The position numbers and the translations under genes are program-made. The notes beneath the pieces are model-generated. The model did no database searches. It had not been told where the DNA came from and saw nothing but the letters and a program-made list of their open reading frames with translations. A stretch of DNA of 64,000 nucleotides from Thiorhodovibrio litoralis. GTDB lineage: Bacteria > Pseudomonadota > Gammaproteobacteria > Chromatiales > Chromatiaceae. This document shows positions 34,354 through 44,236 of this stretch, piece after piece. The stretch's first letter is position 1. Each line of letters opens with the position of its first letter. The stretch is taken from the NCBI RefSeq assembly GCF_033954455.1, contig NZ_CP121473.1:930001-994000 (forward strand). The letters run 5' to 3'.

Positions 34354-34914
34354 ATGAACAAAATGACTGCCGAGACTTACCAGGGTGTCGCGGAGCGCGC
34401 CGAGTGCCTGTTTGATCGCGCGGCGGTGGAGTCTGCCTTCGACCGCATGGCCGATGCGTTGGAACAGCGCCTGGCCGCGAGCGATCCTATCGTGCTCAGC
34501 GTGATGACCGGTGGCGTGGTGACGGCTGGCATTTTGCTGCCGCGGCTGCAGTTCCCGTTACGGCTGAGCTATGTGCATGCGACCCGCTATCGTGAGGGCA
34601 CGCGTGGCGGCACCCTGGAGTGGAAATATCGCCCGTCAGAGATCATCCGCGGCGAGCATGTGCTGGTTGTCGATGACATTTTCGACGAAGGGGTCACCAT
34701 GCAGGAGATTGTCGACGCCTGCCGCGAAGACGGCGCCGCGTCCGTCACCAGTGCCGTGCTGGTGGAGAAACTGCGCGCGCGTGACTGCGTTTATCGTCCC
34801 GACGTGGTTGGATTGACCACTCCCGACCGTTATCTTATGGGTTACGGGCTGGATTACAAAAGTTATTTCCGCAACGCCGACGGCATCTATGCAGCCGCCG
34901 ATCAGGATGTCTGA
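34354..34914 (+). CDS. hpt: Hypoxanthine-guanine phosphoribosyltransferase
   Basis: 186 residues. The PRPP-binding motif VLVVDDIFDEGVTM at about residues 103-116 and the N-terminal VMTGGVVTAG loop are present, together with FPLRLSYVHATRYR, as in Pseudomonas-type Hpt. It converts hypoxanthine or guanine plus PRPP to IMP or GMP. It sits between nagZ and mtnP, an arrangement shared with other gammaproteobacteria, and salvages the base released by the MTIP reaction. Confidence 0.93.
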   Translation: MNKMTAETYQGVAERAECLFDRAAVESAFDRMADALEQRLAASDPIVLSVMTGGVVTAGILLPRLQFPLRLSYVHATRYREGTRGGTLEWKYRPSEIIRGEHVLVVDDIFDEGVTMQEIVDACREDGAASVTSAVLVEKLRARDCVYRPDVVGLTTPDRYLMGYGLDYKSYFRNADGIYAAADQDV

Positions 34915-34972
34915 GCGGGCTTTAACGGGGTATCTGGCCGATAAAGAAAAGTCTAATATAATGAACCGCTTG

Positions 34973-35000
34973 TTGACATTGTTCGGGGTTTGTATTAAAT
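34973..35000 (+). promoter_or_regulatory. Candidate sigma-70 promoter of the hemerythrin gene
   Basis: A perfect TTGACA box, a 16-base spacer and TTAAAT lie about 150 bases before the hemerythrin start, so the message would have a long leader. Confidence 0.5.
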
Positions 35001-35149
35001 CCTTGCAGCAAGGGGATGAGGATGACGACCGTCCAGGGTCCCGCGCTGTCTGACTGGTGCGCGACTTCTTGGCGGCGCGTCGCCCGCCCGGATCGATCTT
35101 TCAGGATCGATAGAAAATCCAACGACGATAAAGAATGCTGGAGGAGCAC

Positions 35150-35608
35150 ATGGAAACACTGACCGGATACCGCGACAGTCACAATGATCTCAGGCAAATG
35201 ATTGATGACCTGCGCCAGCTGCTGCAGCCAGAGCTGCTCAAGATCCGCCCGAACGCCAAGACGGCCTATCAGCTGCTGTGTGATCTGGCCACCAAAGTCA
35301 AAGCGCATCTGGCCTCGGAAGACCAGCGCCTTTACCCGAATCTCCTCACCCATGAGGACCCGCGGGTGAAGTCCATTGCCTGGGGATTCATCAGCGGTGA
35401 GAAACCGCTGCGGCGCTCGTTCGACGAGTATCATCGCAAGTGGCTGAAGAACTGTGATTTCAACTTTACCCCGGAATTTCTCGAGGAAACACACGAGATT
35501 TTCGACATGGTCGCCTGCCGTATCGATCGCGAGGAGCAAGTTCTGCTGCCAAAGCTGGTTGAAATCGGTCTTCTTGCAGAGGCGTCTGCCGAGCGCGCCC
35601 GCCTTTAA
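35150..35608 (+). CDS. Hemerythrin HHE domain protein
   Basis: About 152 residues, four-helix bundle. Likely di-iron ligands are His in DSHNDLR, His and Glu in HLASEDQRLYP, His in EYHRKW and Glu in DREEQVLLP. Hemerythrin-like proteins bind O2, NO or sense oxygen and redox state in the cytoplasm. The ATG chosen is preceded by GGAGGAG; an ATG five codons earlier has no such site. It has its own promoter and no evident partner. Confidence 0.88.
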   Translation: METLTGYRDSHNDLRQMIDDLRQLLQPELLKIRPNAKTAYQLLCDLATKVKAHLASEDQRLYPNLLTHEDPRVKSIAWGFISGEKPLRRSFDEYHRKWLKNCDFNFTPEFLEETHEIFDMVACRIDREEQVLLPKLVEIGLLAEASAERARL

Positions 35609-35775
35609 CGCCTCGCGACCCTTCCGGACCCGCGGTTGTCCCCTGTTTTGCCCCTTGCCGTTGCTAAGGTCGATGCGCTTTGGTGGGTGCTGATTGCGTG
35701 AGTTGGGCGCGATTGACCAATCTTCAGTAAAATCCCCTCTTACCCATCGTATTCAACGAGAGTGGAGGGGCTTGC

Positions 35776-36549
35776 ATGACGCGCCTGGCGGTGATTGGCG
35801 GCTCGGGATTTTCCGCGTTGCCCGGTCTGGAGGTGGAGCGGCGCGAGCCGGTCCCGACGCCCTATGGTGAGACCTCCGCGCCTCTGACCTGGGGGCGTCT
35901 CGGCGATTGCCCGCTGTTGTTCCTGCCCCGCCATGGCGATGCGCATGGCATTCCCCCACATCAAATCAACTACCGCGCTAATATCCGCGCGCTGGCCGAT
36001 GCTGGTGCCTCGCACATCGTCGGGCTCGGTGCCGTGGGCGGGATTGCCGCGGATTGCGCGCCCGGTGTGCTCTGTGTGCCGGATCAAATCATCGACTACA
36101 CCTGGGCGCGGCTGGGGAGCTTCTACCAGGGCGAGCCCGGCGATCCGCCGCTGGATCATATCGACTTCACCGAGCCCTATTGCACCGAGCTGCGTGCTGC
36201 ATTACTGGCAAGCGCGGAAGCCGTCGGGCAGTCTGTGCGGGCTCAGGGCTGCTATGGTGCCACCCAAGGCCCCCGGCTGGAGACTGCGGCGGAGATTCGG
36301 CGCATGGCTCGCGACGGCTGCGATCTGGTCGGGATGACCGGCATGCCGGAAGCCGCGCTGGCGCGTGAGCTTGGTCTGTGTTATGCCGCGCTTTGCTTCG
36401 TGGTGAATCCCGCCCCCGGTTGTTCCGACGGACCCGTCACCATGGACGAAATCAACGCCAACCTTGGCCTGTGCGCGGCGGCGGTCGAGGGTCTGCTGCA
36501 AACCCTGGCGCAACGTTGGGTCTTGCACCGAGAGCGCGGCAATGCTTAA
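35776..36549 (+). CDS. mtnP: S-methyl-5'-thioinosine phosphorylase
   Basis: 257 residues of the MTAP/PNP family. LAVIGGSGF at the start, LPRHGDAHGIPPHQINYRAN (phosphate site) and MTGMPEAALARELGLCYAALC are typical. The substrate-pocket residues resemble the Pseudomonas MTIP type, which uses methylthioinosine and yields hypoxanthine, the substrate of the neighbouring hpt. MTAP activity is the alternative. GAGG precedes the ATG at normal distance. Confidence 0.9.
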   Translation: MTRLAVIGGSGFSALPGLEVERREPVPTPYGETSAPLTWGRLGDCPLLFLPRHGDAHGIPPHQINYRANIRALADAGASHIVGLGAVGGIAADCAPGVLCVPDQIIDYTWARLGSFYQGEPGDPPLDHIDFTEPYCTELRAALLASAEAVGQSVRAQGCYGATQGPRLETAAEIRRMARDGCDLVGMTGMPEAALARELGLCYAALCFVVNPAPGCSDGPVTMDEINANLGLCAAAVEGLLQTLAQRWVLHRERGNA

Positions 36550-36595
36550 GTCTGCAATGATATAAGGCTTCGCTGATGCTTAAGTCTGCGATGAT
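36542..36595 (+). repeat. 34-bp tandem duplication at the end of mtnP
   Basis: ATGCTTAAGTCTGCAATGAT is repeated 34 bases later with one change. The unit includes the mtnP stop codon. Confidence 0.65.
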
Positions 36596-36660
36596 CAAGG
36601 CTCCACTAGTTGAAAAACATCTCCGAATTTTCCATGCCCCTGCAAACAGGAGTAGCACCT

Positions 36661-37554
36661 ATGTCCAAAAAAGCCCCTGACGACGCGCCTGCAAAGACCG
36701 CTAAATCGCCCAGAGTCTGGCCCAAGCTCCTGCTGTGGAGCTTGGTGCTGGCCTTTGGTTTTCTTTATCTCCGCTCTCTCGATTATTCAGAGAAAGACTA
36801 TCCTCAGGCTCAGGCACCCAAGCCGGCAGCGCCTCCGCAACAGGCGGCGCCTCCGCCGGTCGCTGCTCAGGCACAGCCCGCGGCTCGGCCGGCCCCAGCC
36901 ATGCCCCCCCAGGTTGGGTCCCCTCAAGTCGGGCCTCAGGCTAGCCCCCAAAGTCAAACTGCCGCAGCGCCGCACGCGCCGATGCAGCAGCCAGCCGCCC
37001 CCCAACCGATGCCGCAATATTCCGCGCAGTCGCGGCCGGCGCCCGCCCAGCCACAGCCGGCCCAATCGCAGCCAACACGGCCACAGCCAGCACAGCCACA
37101 GCCGACTGGCGCTGCTCCGGGTCAGAAGGCTGATGCCGGTCAGGGTGCCATCAAGGCAGCCGAATCGGAGGCTTTTGCGCAACGTGTCATGCGTGATCAG
37201 GCCCAGGGTCAGGCCCAGCAGCCGTCCGCGGCCGGGTCCGGGGCGTCCGCCCCATCGCCATCCGCTGGTGGAGCGACCGCGGCAATGCCGCAGCCGCGCT
37301 ATCCGCAGCCGCCCGCTTATGGCTACGGACAGCCGCCAGCGCAGGCCGCCCAACCGGGCGCGGGTTACCAGAACCAGTATGCCGACTATATGCGTCAGCA
37401 GCGCGAAGCCTATGATGCCGCGCGCAAACGCTGGGAAGAGGCCTATGGTCAGTCCCGGCAGGGCCAGTATCCTCAAGGCCAGGTTCCGCAAGCGCCTGGT
37501 TACGGCGGCTATCCTGGCTACTACCCGCCGGGTTACTACCAGGGCGTTCGCTGA
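36661..37554 (+). CDS. Proline/glutamine-rich membrane-anchored protein
   Basis: 297 residues. A short cytoplasmic N-terminus, one membrane helix (LLLWSLVLAFGFLYL), then ~250 residues of low-complexity Pro/Ala/Gln sequence, a short charged helix (YADYMRQQREAYDAARKRWEEAYGQ) and a Tyr/Gly/Pro tail (GGYPGYYPPGYY). This suggests an extended periplasmic protein, perhaps a spacer or adhesive, but there is no recognisable family. AGGAG precedes the chosen ATG; the frame is open 17 codons upstream. Confidence 0.75.
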   Translation: MSKKAPDDAPAKTAKSPRVWPKLLLWSLVLAFGFLYLRSLDYSEKDYPQAQAPKPAAPPQQAAPPPVAAQAQPAARPAPAMPPQVGSPQVGPQASPQSQTAAAPHAPMQQPAAPQPMPQYSAQSRPAPAQPQPAQSQPTRPQPAQPQPTGAAPGQKADAGQGAIKAAESEAFAQRVMRDQAQGQAQQPSAAGSGASAPSPSAGGATAAMPQPRYPQPPAYGYGQPPAQAAQPGAGYQNQYADYMRQQREAYDAARKRWEEAYGQSRQGQYPQGQVPQAPGYGGYPGYYPPGYYQGVR

Positions 37555-37622
37555 GAGGCGCTGTGATTTAGCCTCTTTGTCGCCTCGCCTGCAATAAGTC
37601 GCTTTGTTGCAAGGCGGCGGCA

Positions 37623-37665
37623 CGCAACCGGCCGGTCGGAGTCAGCTCTGCCCGGCCGGTTTGCG
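37623..37665. terminator. Hairpin between convergent genes
   Basis: CGCAACCGGCCGG pairs with CCGGCCGGTTTGCG (one bulge). It lies between the proline-rich gene and the convergent SprT-like gene and may stop transcription from both sides; there is no T run. Confidence 0.5.
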
Positions 37666-37719
37666 TTGGCGGCCATTAACTTTGGCAACAACAGAGGATT
37701 TCGACCCAACAGGGAACAC

Positions 37720-38271
37720 TCAGGTCGGTGCGCGAAACAACGGCGCCGGCCCCTGCTTCAGGGGCTGACCGCAACGTCGGCACAGATAGGTCTGGCCCTT
37801 GCGCGCACGGTTATGCCGCACCGCGCTCAGGCGATGTTCCTGACAAGAACAGTGGTAGCTGTGACTGCTCACTCGGCGGTGTGGGATTTCTTTGAGATCG
37901 TAATCATGGCAGCGCCGGGGCTCGGCGCCGAACAGCACCATCAGTTCGCGCCATTGCGGTCCATGAGGGCGGGCCCTGCGGCCGAACCGCTTGAATGTCA
38001 GCCAGTGCGCGATTTCGTGGGGCACTGTCTGGTCGATGAACTCTTCGCCGTGGCGCAGCAGCAGCCAGGGATTGAAACGCACGACACATCGGGCGCGCGC
38101 ATCGCAGCGCGCCTGCCCGGCGCTCTGGCCGCGTAAGTCGAAGCGAATTTCCGGAGGCGGTGGCGCGATTCCAAGTTCGCCTTGAGCGGTCGCGAGCAGT
38201 TCTCGCACCCGCTGTTCGACCGCCGAGCGCAGATGTGCGAGGCGGGCTTGTTCATCTGAGGTGAAAGGCAT
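37720..38271 (-). CDS. sprT: SprT-like zinc metalloprotein
   Basis: About 183 residues. The HExxH zinc motif is present in TVPHEIAHWL, and the C-terminus has a zinc-ribbon-like set of cysteines (HCSCQEHRL...YLCRRCGQPL). SprT proteins are related to the SPRTN/Wss1 proteases that act on DNA-protein crosslinks; the bacterial role is not settled. The ATG before PFTSDEQ was chosen; the frame is open 37 codons upstream without similarity. The gene faces away from the nearby small-RNA promoter. Confidence 0.85.
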   Translation of the reverse strand: MPFTSDEQARLAHLRSAVEQRVRELLATAQGELGIAPPPPEIRFDLRGQSAGQARCDARARCVVRFNPWLLLRHGEEFIDQTVPHEIAHWLTFKRFGRRARPHGPQWRELMVLFGAEPRRCHDYDLKEIPHRRVSSHSYHCSCQEHRLSAVRHNRARKGQTYLCRRCGQPLKQGPAPLFRAPT

Positions 38272-38365
38272 GGATGACTCTCTGTCCGGGGCTCCGCGCG
38301 CGCTTGCTGCCTGCTGCGATCTGCCCGGAACCCTCCCGGCGCGGGCGCGAAATAACCCGACTATC

Positions 38366-38394
38366 TTGCGCCACGAAGCCATAGTCTGTATATT
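38366..38394 (+). promoter_or_regulatory. Promoter of the candidate small RNA
   Basis: TTGCGC, a 17-base spacer and TATATT, a good sigma-70 arrangement, point to a transcript starting near 38401. Confidence 0.55.
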
Positions 38395-38400
38395 CAGACG

Positions 38401-38508
38401 GCTTAAGTGAAGGTGATTGCTCGTTGCGGGTGCGATCTAGCGCGCGCGATCGCCAGCGCAGGGAGCCAGCGCAGGGCAATCATCAAACCCCGTGATCGGG
38501 GTTTTTTT
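38401..38508 (+). ncRNA. Candidate small RNA or attenuated leader, about 108 nt
   Basis: Between a sigma-70 promoter and an intrinsic terminator. An 11-bp stem (38412-38422 with 38474-38484, two G-U type pairs) closes a branched region containing a second stem (38432-38437 with 38448-38453), directly followed by the terminator hairpin. No protein frame of note fits inside. It occupies the place where a tRNA (metY) stands upstream of rimP-nusA in Escherichia coli. Confidence 0.5.
38485..38508 (+). terminator. Rho-independent terminator of the candidate small RNA
   Basis: AAACCCC and GGGGTTT form a 7-bp stem with a 6-base loop followed by a run of seven T. Confidence 0.85.
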
Positions 38509-38574
38509 GTGGTTTTGTGGCTGTTGTCCAGGCACCTAAGGCGACAGCTTAAGCGTTGGGCCTTGCGCCCATTT

Positions 38575-38659
38575 TTTGTTTGGGGCCCAGGTTTGTTTGG
38601 GGCCCAGGTTTGTTTGGGGCCCAGGTTTGTTTGGGGCCCAGGTTTGTTTGGGGCTCAAG
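38575..38659 (+). repeat. 17-bp tandem repeat just upstream of rimP
   Basis: Five head-to-tail units of TTTGTTTGGGGCCCAGG: four perfect, the fifth with two changes. Each contains the palindrome GGGCCC. The array ends 32 bases before the rimP start and would lie in its leader. Confidence 0.9.
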
Positions 38660-38691
38660 TTTTTTTTGGGGAAGTTGGCCGGGGACGGAGC

Positions 38692-39246
38692 ATGCGTCAG
38701 GCGAATCCGAAGCTGACCGCACTGGCAAGGGCGGTGATCGAGCCGCTTGGCTATGAGTTGGTCGGCGTCGAGCACGTCGCCGGCGGGCGTCATGCGGTCG
38801 TGCGGGTCTTTATTGATCGGGAAGAAGGAATCACCGTCGATGACTGCGCGCTGGTCAGCCACCAGCTCAGCGGTCAGTTTGATCTTGATGACCCGATTCC
38901 TGGTCAATATGAGCTTGAAGTGTCCTCGCCCGGGCTGGATCGGCCCTTGTTCACGGCGGAGCAGATGCGCCGATTCGAGGGGCAGCGAGCGCGCGTGCGC
39001 CTGGCCGAGAAGCAAAACGGACGGCGCAACTTCGAGGGCATGCTGGCCGGTGTGGTCGCCGGCGTGGGCACCAGTGGAGGCGCCAATGGCAGCGAGCCAC
39101 CGCCGGTTGATCTGGTCGGGGAATCGCAGGCCGGTATGGCCGGGCACATGACAGGGCAACAGCTGTGTCTGAGGCTTGATGATGGCGAAATCGCTTCCCT
39201 GCCGCTGGCATTGATCGAGAGCGCCCGCTTGGTGCCGCTGCTGTGA
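38692..39246 (+). CDS. rimP: Ribosome maturation factor RimP
   Basis: 184 residues. The N-terminal domain (LARAVIEPLGYELVGVE, LRVFIDREEGITVDDCA-like) and YELEVSSPGLDRPL are diagnostic. RimP assists 30S subunit assembly. GGAG precedes the ATG. The C-terminal SH3-like domain carries a Gly/Ser-rich insertion of about 30 residues (VAGVGTSGGANGSEPPP...). First gene of the nusA-infB cluster. Confidence 0.93.
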   Translation: MRQANPKLTALARAVIEPLGYELVGVEHVAGGRHAVVRVFIDREEGITVDDCALVSHQLSGQFDLDDPIPGQYELEVSSPGLDRPLFTAEQMRRFEGQRARVRLAEKQNGRRNFEGMLAGVVAGVGTSGGANGSEPPPVDLVGESQAGMAGHMTGQQLCLRLDDGEIASLPLALIESARLVPLL

Positions 39247-39357
39247 TGGGCCAGAACAATGAGCAATAGGTTTTTAGCGGGATTGGCAACCTAAAGCCAA
39301 TGAGCTGCAGCGGATGCGCTCACCCGCAAAGGTATTTGTCGAGCGCGGATAGCACGC

Positions 39358-40974
39358 ATGAGCAAAGAGATTCTACTGGTTGTCGAGGCCGTCTCGAACG
39401 AGAAAGACGTCGCCAAGGAGATTATCTTCGAGGCGATGGAAGCGGCGCTCGCCTCGGCGACACGCAAAAAGCACGGCGGCGATATCGAGGCGCGCGTCAG
39501 CATCGACCGCCAGAGCGGCGATTACCTCACCTTCCGGCGTTGGGAGGTGGTGCCCGATCCTGACGGTGAGCCGCTCGAAGCGCCCGAACGCCAGATCACG
39601 CAGTCTGCGGCGGTGGAGCTAGAACCCGGCATTGAGCTCGGCGGCTTCATCGAAGAGGAGATCGAATCCGTCCTGTTCGGGCGCATCGCCGCGCAGACCG
39701 CCAAGCAGGTCATTGTGCAGAAGGTGCGCGAGGCCGAGCGGGCGAAGATCGTCGAGGCGTTCAAGGATCGCGAGGGTGAGCTGGTCACGGGCATCGTCAA
39801 GAAGGCCGAGCGCAATACCATTGCGCTCGATCTCGGCAGCAACGCCGAGGCGCTGGTGCCGCGCGATCAGATGATCGCGCGCGAGTCAGTGCGCCCGGGG
39901 GATCGCCTGCGCGGCTTGCTCTATGAGGTGCGCGCGGAGCTCAAGGGGCCGCAGCTGTTCGTGAGCCGCACCGCGCCTGAGTTGCTGATCGAGCTGTTTC
40001 GGCTCGAGGTGCCGGAGGTAGGCGAGGGCACCATCGAGATTCTCGGCGCCGCGCGCGACCCCGGCCTGCGTGCCAAGATTGCCGTGCGCACTTCGGACCC
40101 GCGTATCGATCCGGTCGGAGCCTGTGTCGGTATGCGCGGCTCGCGCGTGCAGGCGGTCTCCAACGAGCTAAATGGCGAGCGGGTCGACATCATCCTGTGG
40201 GATGAGAACTCGGCGCAGTTTGTCATCAACGCCATGTCCCCGGCTGACGTCGTCTCCATCGTGATCGACGAGGAAGCGCACAGCATGGATGTGGCGGTTA
40301 AGGAAGAAAACCTGTCCCAGGCCATCGGGCGCGGCGGGCAGAATGTGCGGCTCGCCAGCCAGTTGACGGGCTGGGAGCTCAACGTGATGAGCGAGGAGGA
40401 TGCCGCGGCCAAGAGCGAGGAAGAAGGCCAACGGCTGGTCGAGCATTTCATGGTGCAACTCGATATTGACGAGAGCGTCGCGGCGGTGCTGGTCGAGGAA
40501 GGTTTTACCACGGTGGACGAAGTGGCCTATGTGCCCGTGGCTGAACTGGAGGCAATTGCCGAGTTTACCGACGAGATTGTGGAACTGCTGCGCCAGCGCG
40601 CCAAAGATCTGGTGCTGACCCGCGCCATCGCCAGCGAGGAGGAAATCGACGCCGAGCCGAGCGCCGAGCTACTGACGATGCCTGGCATGGACGAGACGCT
40701 CGCCTATGAGCTGGCGCGGCGGAAGGTGACGACCATGGACGATCTTGCCGAGCAGTCGGTGGATGAGCTCATGGAGGTCGATGGCATGGACGAAGAACGC
40801 GCAGCAGCGCTGATTATGAAAGCGCGCGAGCCCTGGTTCGCTGACTCGAGCCCCAACCCGGATGCCTCCGAGCCGCAAGCCCCCGAACCGGAAAATTCCG
40901 GGCAGGCGGTTTCCGGTCAAGAAGGCGCCGGGGTGGAGAATTCCGTTCAGGAAACTCGGTCGGATCAAGGCTAG
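39358..40974 (+). CDS. nusA: Transcription termination/antitermination factor NusA
   Basis: 538 residues with the N-terminal polymerase-binding domain, an S1 domain ([21 protein letters not shown]), two KH domains ([33 protein letters not shown]) and the C-terminal acidic repeats ([40 protein letters not shown]). It ends with a ~35-residue Ser/Glu/Gln-rich tail. It controls pausing, termination and antitermination. It stands between rimP and infB in the conserved order. Confidence 0.96.
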   Translation: MSKEILLVVEAVSNEKDVAKEIIFEAMEAALASATRKKHGGDIEARVSIDRQSGDYLTFRRWEVVPDPDGEPLEAPERQITQSAAVELEPGIELGGFIEEEIESVLFGRIAAQTAKQVIVQKVREAERAKIVEAFKDREGELVTGIVKKAERNTIALDLGSNAEALVPRDQMIARESVRPGDRLRGLLYEVRAELKGPQLFVSRTAPELLIELFRLEVPEVGEGTIEILGAARDPGLRAKIAVRTSDPRIDPVGACVGMRGSRVQAVSNELNGERVDIILWDENSAQFVINAMSPADVVSIVIDEEAHSMDVAVKEENLSQAIGRGGQNVRLASQLTGWELNVMSEEDAAAKSEEEGQRLVEHFMVQLDIDESVAAVLVEEGFTTVDEVAYVPVAELEAIAEFTDEIVELLRQRAKDLVLTRAIASEEEIDAEPSAELLTMPGMDETLAYELARRKVTTMDDLAEQSVDELMEVDGMDEERAAALIMKAREPWFADSSPNPDASEPQAPEPENSGQAVSGQEGAGVENSVQETRSDQG

Positions 40975-40989
40975 CCCGCGGAGGTGCGA

Positions 40990-43794
40990 ATGACGAGCGA
41001 AGTCACGGTCAGACAGCTGGCCAATACAGTTGGCATCCCAGTCGAACGGCTGCTCACGCAGCTGCACGAAGCTGGCATCAGCGCGGCCGATGCCGAAGCG
41101 ACCATTACCGAGCAGGAAAAAAAGCAGCTGCTTGGATTCCTGCGTCGCAGTCATGGCAGGCAGGGCGAGGAGGAAGCCGCTTCCCCGGACCGCGTCACAT
41201 TGAAGCGCAAATCGCTCAGCGAGCTGCGCCAGACAACAGCGGCGCAGCGTCCGGCAGGCGGCTCGCGGCCTTCGGTCAGCGCGCGCCCTGGCGGTGCTCA
41301 GCGCAGCAGCAGCAAGACGGTCAGTGTCGAGGTCAGACGCAAGCGCACCTATGTGCGCCGCGGCGACGCCGAGGCCGAAGGCGCGGCGGTGCGTGGGACC
41401 GAGCGCCAGACGCTCGAGCAACCCGTGGGTCGGCGCCGGAGTGAAGGCCCCGATTCCGGGCGTGCCGGCGGTTCCGCAGCCGGACGTGATCCGGGTGCCG
41501 ATGCGCGGCGTCGCGAGGAGCTTGAGGCGCGTCGCGCGGAGGAAGAAGCCCGGCGACTGGCCGATCGCGAAGAACTCGAACGCCAGGAGCGCGCGGCTGA
41601 GGCGCGTCGCCGCAGCGAAGATGATGAAAGGCGCAAGGCCAACGAGGAAGCGCGGCGTCTGGCTGAGGAGCAGGCCGAGCTGGCACGTCTTTCTGGCGAG
41701 TCGGATGAAGGCGCGGCATTGCCGGTCGAGGATGTCGTCACGGCTGATGAGCTCGAGACCGGAACGGTCGAGGGTCGTAGCCGCAAGGCGGGCAAGAAGG
41801 CTGGCGAGCGCGGGGATAAAGATAAGCTGGCTGAGAAGGAAAAACCGGCCAAGAAAGGCGCGCGCAAGGAAGCCGGACGGACGAAACGGGTCGAAGCCGA
41901 GGTTGAGTACGAAGAGGAAAACAGCTCCGATGACGAGGCCGTGGTCACCCGGCCTGTGGTGCGTCGCCGCAAGAAACCGGCCAAGGCGCAGCTGCAGGAT
42001 AAACATGGCTTCCAGCGCCCGACGGCGCCGGTGGTGCGCGAGGTAGAGATTCCCGATACGATTTCGGTTGCTGAGCTGGCCTCGCGCATGTCGGTCAAGG
42101 CCTCACAGGTGGTCAAGGAGCTGTTTAAGCAAGGGGTGATGGTCACCATCAACCAGCTGCTCGACCGCGACACTGCGACCATCGTGGTCGAGGAGTTAGG
42201 CCACACAGCGGTCGAGGCTCAGGATGACGATGCCGAGGACACGCTTCTCGCGTACCTCGAGGCCGAGAACGAAACGGCTGAGCGCGTGCCGCGTGCCCCC
42301 GTGGTCACCATCATGGGCCATGTCGACCATGGCAAGACCTCGCTGCTCGATTACATCCGTCGCACCAAGGTGGCCGCGGGCGAAGCCGGCGGGATCACCC
42401 AGCATATCGGTGCCTACCACGTCACCTCCGAGCGCGGCACCATCTGTTTTCTCGATACCCCGGGCCATGCCGCGTTCTCGGCCATGCGCGCGCGCGGTGC
42501 CGAGGTCACGGATTTGGTCATCCTGGTGGTCGCCGCCGACGACGGTGTGATGCCGCAAACCATTGAGGCCATTCAGCATGCGCGCGCATCCAAGGTGCCG
42601 ATTGTCGTGGCTGTCAATAAAATGGATAAAGCCGATGCCAATCCCGACCGGGTGATGCAGGAGCTCTCGCAGCATGAGGTCGTCGCCGAGGAATGGGGCG
42701 GCGATACCATGCTGGTGAAGGTCTCGGCCAAGAGCGGTGACGGGGTCGACGATCTGCTTGATGCGGTTCTGCTGCAGGCCGAGGTGCTGGAGCTCAATGC
42801 GCCTGTCGCCGGCTCGGTGCATGGCACCATTGTTGAGTCGAGCCTGGAGAAAGGCCGCGGCCCGGTCGCGACCGTGCTGGTGCAGTCAGGGACCCTGCGC
42901 GCTGGGGACATGATCGTCAGCGGTGCCGAGTACGGCCGCGTGCGGGCGATGTTCGACGAGCACGGCCGCAACGTGAAGGAAGCCGGCCCCTCCACGCCGG
43001 TGCAGATTCTCGGGCTTTCCGCAACGCCCAACGCCGGTGATGACGTGATGAGCGTCGCCGACGAGAAGCGCGCACGTGAGGTGGCTGAGTTGCGGACCGC
43101 GCGTGATCGCCAGACCAAGATCGATGCCCAGGGCGTGGCCAGTCTCGATGCCCTCTTTGGCCAGCTCAAGGCTGGCGAGCGCAAGTCGGTTAACCTGATT
43201 CTGAAAGCCGATGTGCAGGGTAGCCTTGAGGCGCTGAGAGACAGTCTGATCAAGCACACGAACGACGAGGTCAAGGTCAACATCATCGGCTCTGGTGTTG
43301 GTGGCTTGACCGAGTCCGACGCCAACCTGGCGGTTACCTCCAACGCCATTCTGCTCGGGTTCAATGTGCGTGCCGATGCCGCGGCGCGGCGCGTGGTCGA
43401 GGAGAAAGGCCTGGATCTGCGTTACTACTCGGTGATCTACGAACTGATCGACGATGTCAAAAAGGCCATTTCTGGTCTGCTGAGTCCCATCGTCAGCGAG
43501 GAGATCATTGGCCTGGCAACCGTGCGCGATGTGTTTCGCTCGTCGAAATTTGGCGCCGTTGCAGGTTCCATGGTGACCGAGGGCGTGGTGCGCCGCAACA
43601 GCCCGATCCGCGTACTGCGCGACAATGTCGTGGTCTACGAGGGCGCGCTCGAGTCTCTGCGCCGCTTCAAGGATGACGTGCCGGAGGTCAAGGCCGGGAC
43701 CGAATGTGGCATTGGCGTGAAGAATTACAACGATGTCCAGGTTGGTGACCAGATCGAGGTGTTTGTGCGGACGGAGCGGGCGCGGGAGCTATGA
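40990..43794 (+). CDS. infB: Translation initiation factor IF-2
   Basis: 934 residues. An IF2_N domain at each end of a long charged N-terminal region (Arg/Glu/Ala-rich, about 60-340), then the G domain with [12 protein letters not shown] at about 442, DTPGHAAF and NKMDKAD, followed by domains II, III and C. It brings initiator tRNA to the 30S subunit. GGAGG precedes the ATG; a GTG two codons upstream is possible. The stop overlaps rbfA (ATGA). Confidence 0.96.
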   Translation: MTSEVTVRQLANTVGIPVERLLTQLHEAGISAADAEATITEQEKKQLLGFLRRSHGRQGEEEAASPDRVTLKRKSLSELRQTTAAQRPAGGSRPSVSARPGGAQRSSSKTVSVEVRRKRTYVRRGDAEAEGAAVRGTERQTLEQPVGRRRSEGPDSGRAGGSAAGRDPGADARRREELEARRAEEEARRLADREELERQERAAEARRRSEDDERRKANEEARRLAEEQAELARLSGESDEGAALPVEDVVTADELETGTVEGRSRKAGKKAGERGDKDKLAEKEKPAKKGARKEAGRTKRVEAEVEYEEENSSDDEAVVTRPVVRRRKKPAKAQLQDKHGFQRPTAPVVREVEIPDTISVAELASRMSVKASQVVKELFKQGVMVTINQLLDRDTATIVVEELGHTAVEAQDDDAEDTLLAYLEAENETAERVPRAPVVTIMGHVDHGKTSLLDYIRRTKVAAGEAGGITQHIGAYHVTSERGTICFLDTPGHAAFSAMRARGAEVTDLVILVVAADDGVMPQTIEAIQHARASKVPIVVAVNKMDKADANPDRVMQELSQHEVVAEEWGGDTMLVKVSAKSGDGVDDLLDAVLLQAEVLELNAPVAGSVHGTIVESSLEKGRGPVATVLVQSGTLRAGDMIVSGAEYGRVRAMFDEHGRNVKEAGPSTPVQILGLSATPNAGDDVMSVADEKRAREVAELRTARDRQTKIDAQGVASLDALFGQLKAGERKSVNLILKADVQGSLEALRDSLIKHTNDEVKVNIIGSGVGGLTESDANLAVTSNAILLGFNVRADAAARRVVEEKGLDLRYYSVIYELIDDVKKAISGLLSPIVSEEIIGLATVRDVFRSSKFGAVAGSMVTEGVVRRNSPIRVLRDNVVVYEGALESLRRFKDDVPEVKAGTECGIGVKNYNDVQVGDQIEVFVRTERAREL

Positions 43795-44210
43795 CGCGCG
43801 ACAGCGGACGGGATTTTCAGCGCTGCGAGCGCGTTGGTGCCGAGTTGCTGCGCTCGCTCACGGTGATCCTGCGCGATCAGGTCAAGGACCCGCGGCTAGG
43901 TAATGTCACGCTCCAAGAGGTGCGGGTCAGCCGCGATCTTTCCCATGCCAAGGCCTACTTCACCTGCTTCCCGCTCGATGAGGACGCCGCGGCGCGTGAG
44001 GCGCTGCTGAACGGCCCCCTGGCGGGCTTCTTGCGCCATGAGCTCTCGCGCACCGAAAGGCTGCGGAGCATTCCGCAGTTGCACTTCGTCCATGACGAGT
44101 CGATCAACCATGGCGAGCATCTGAGCGCTTTGATCGATGAGGCAATCGCTGCAATTCCCGCCGAGCATCAGGCGCAGGCCGATGCCGAAGACTCGACCCC
44201 GCGCGCTTGA
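43791..44210 (+). CDS. rbfA: Ribosome-binding factor A
   Basis: 139 residues. The KH-type fold signature [28 protein letters not shown] and the C-terminal [28 protein letters not shown] are clear. RbfA acts in 16S rRNA 5'-end maturation and cold adaptation. The start overlaps the infB stop, so the two are translationally coupled. Confidence 0.95.
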   Translation: MTRDSGRDFQRCERVGAELLRSLTVILRDQVKDPRLGNVTLQEVRVSRDLSHAKAYFTCFPLDEDAAAREALLNGPLAGFLRHELSRTERLRSIPQLHFVHDESINHGEHLSALIDEAIAAIPAEHQAQADAEDSTPRA

Positions 44211-44236
44211 GCGCTGCATGATCCGTATCCAAACCG

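Noticed and set aside
38575-38659. CRISPR array
   Set aside because: The 17-bp units are directly contiguous with no spacers, and no cas gene is present.
40669-42006. 445-codon open frame antisense to nusA and infB
   Set aside because: Composition mirrors the Arg/Glu-rich IF-2 linker; it spans two certain genes and has no family similarity.
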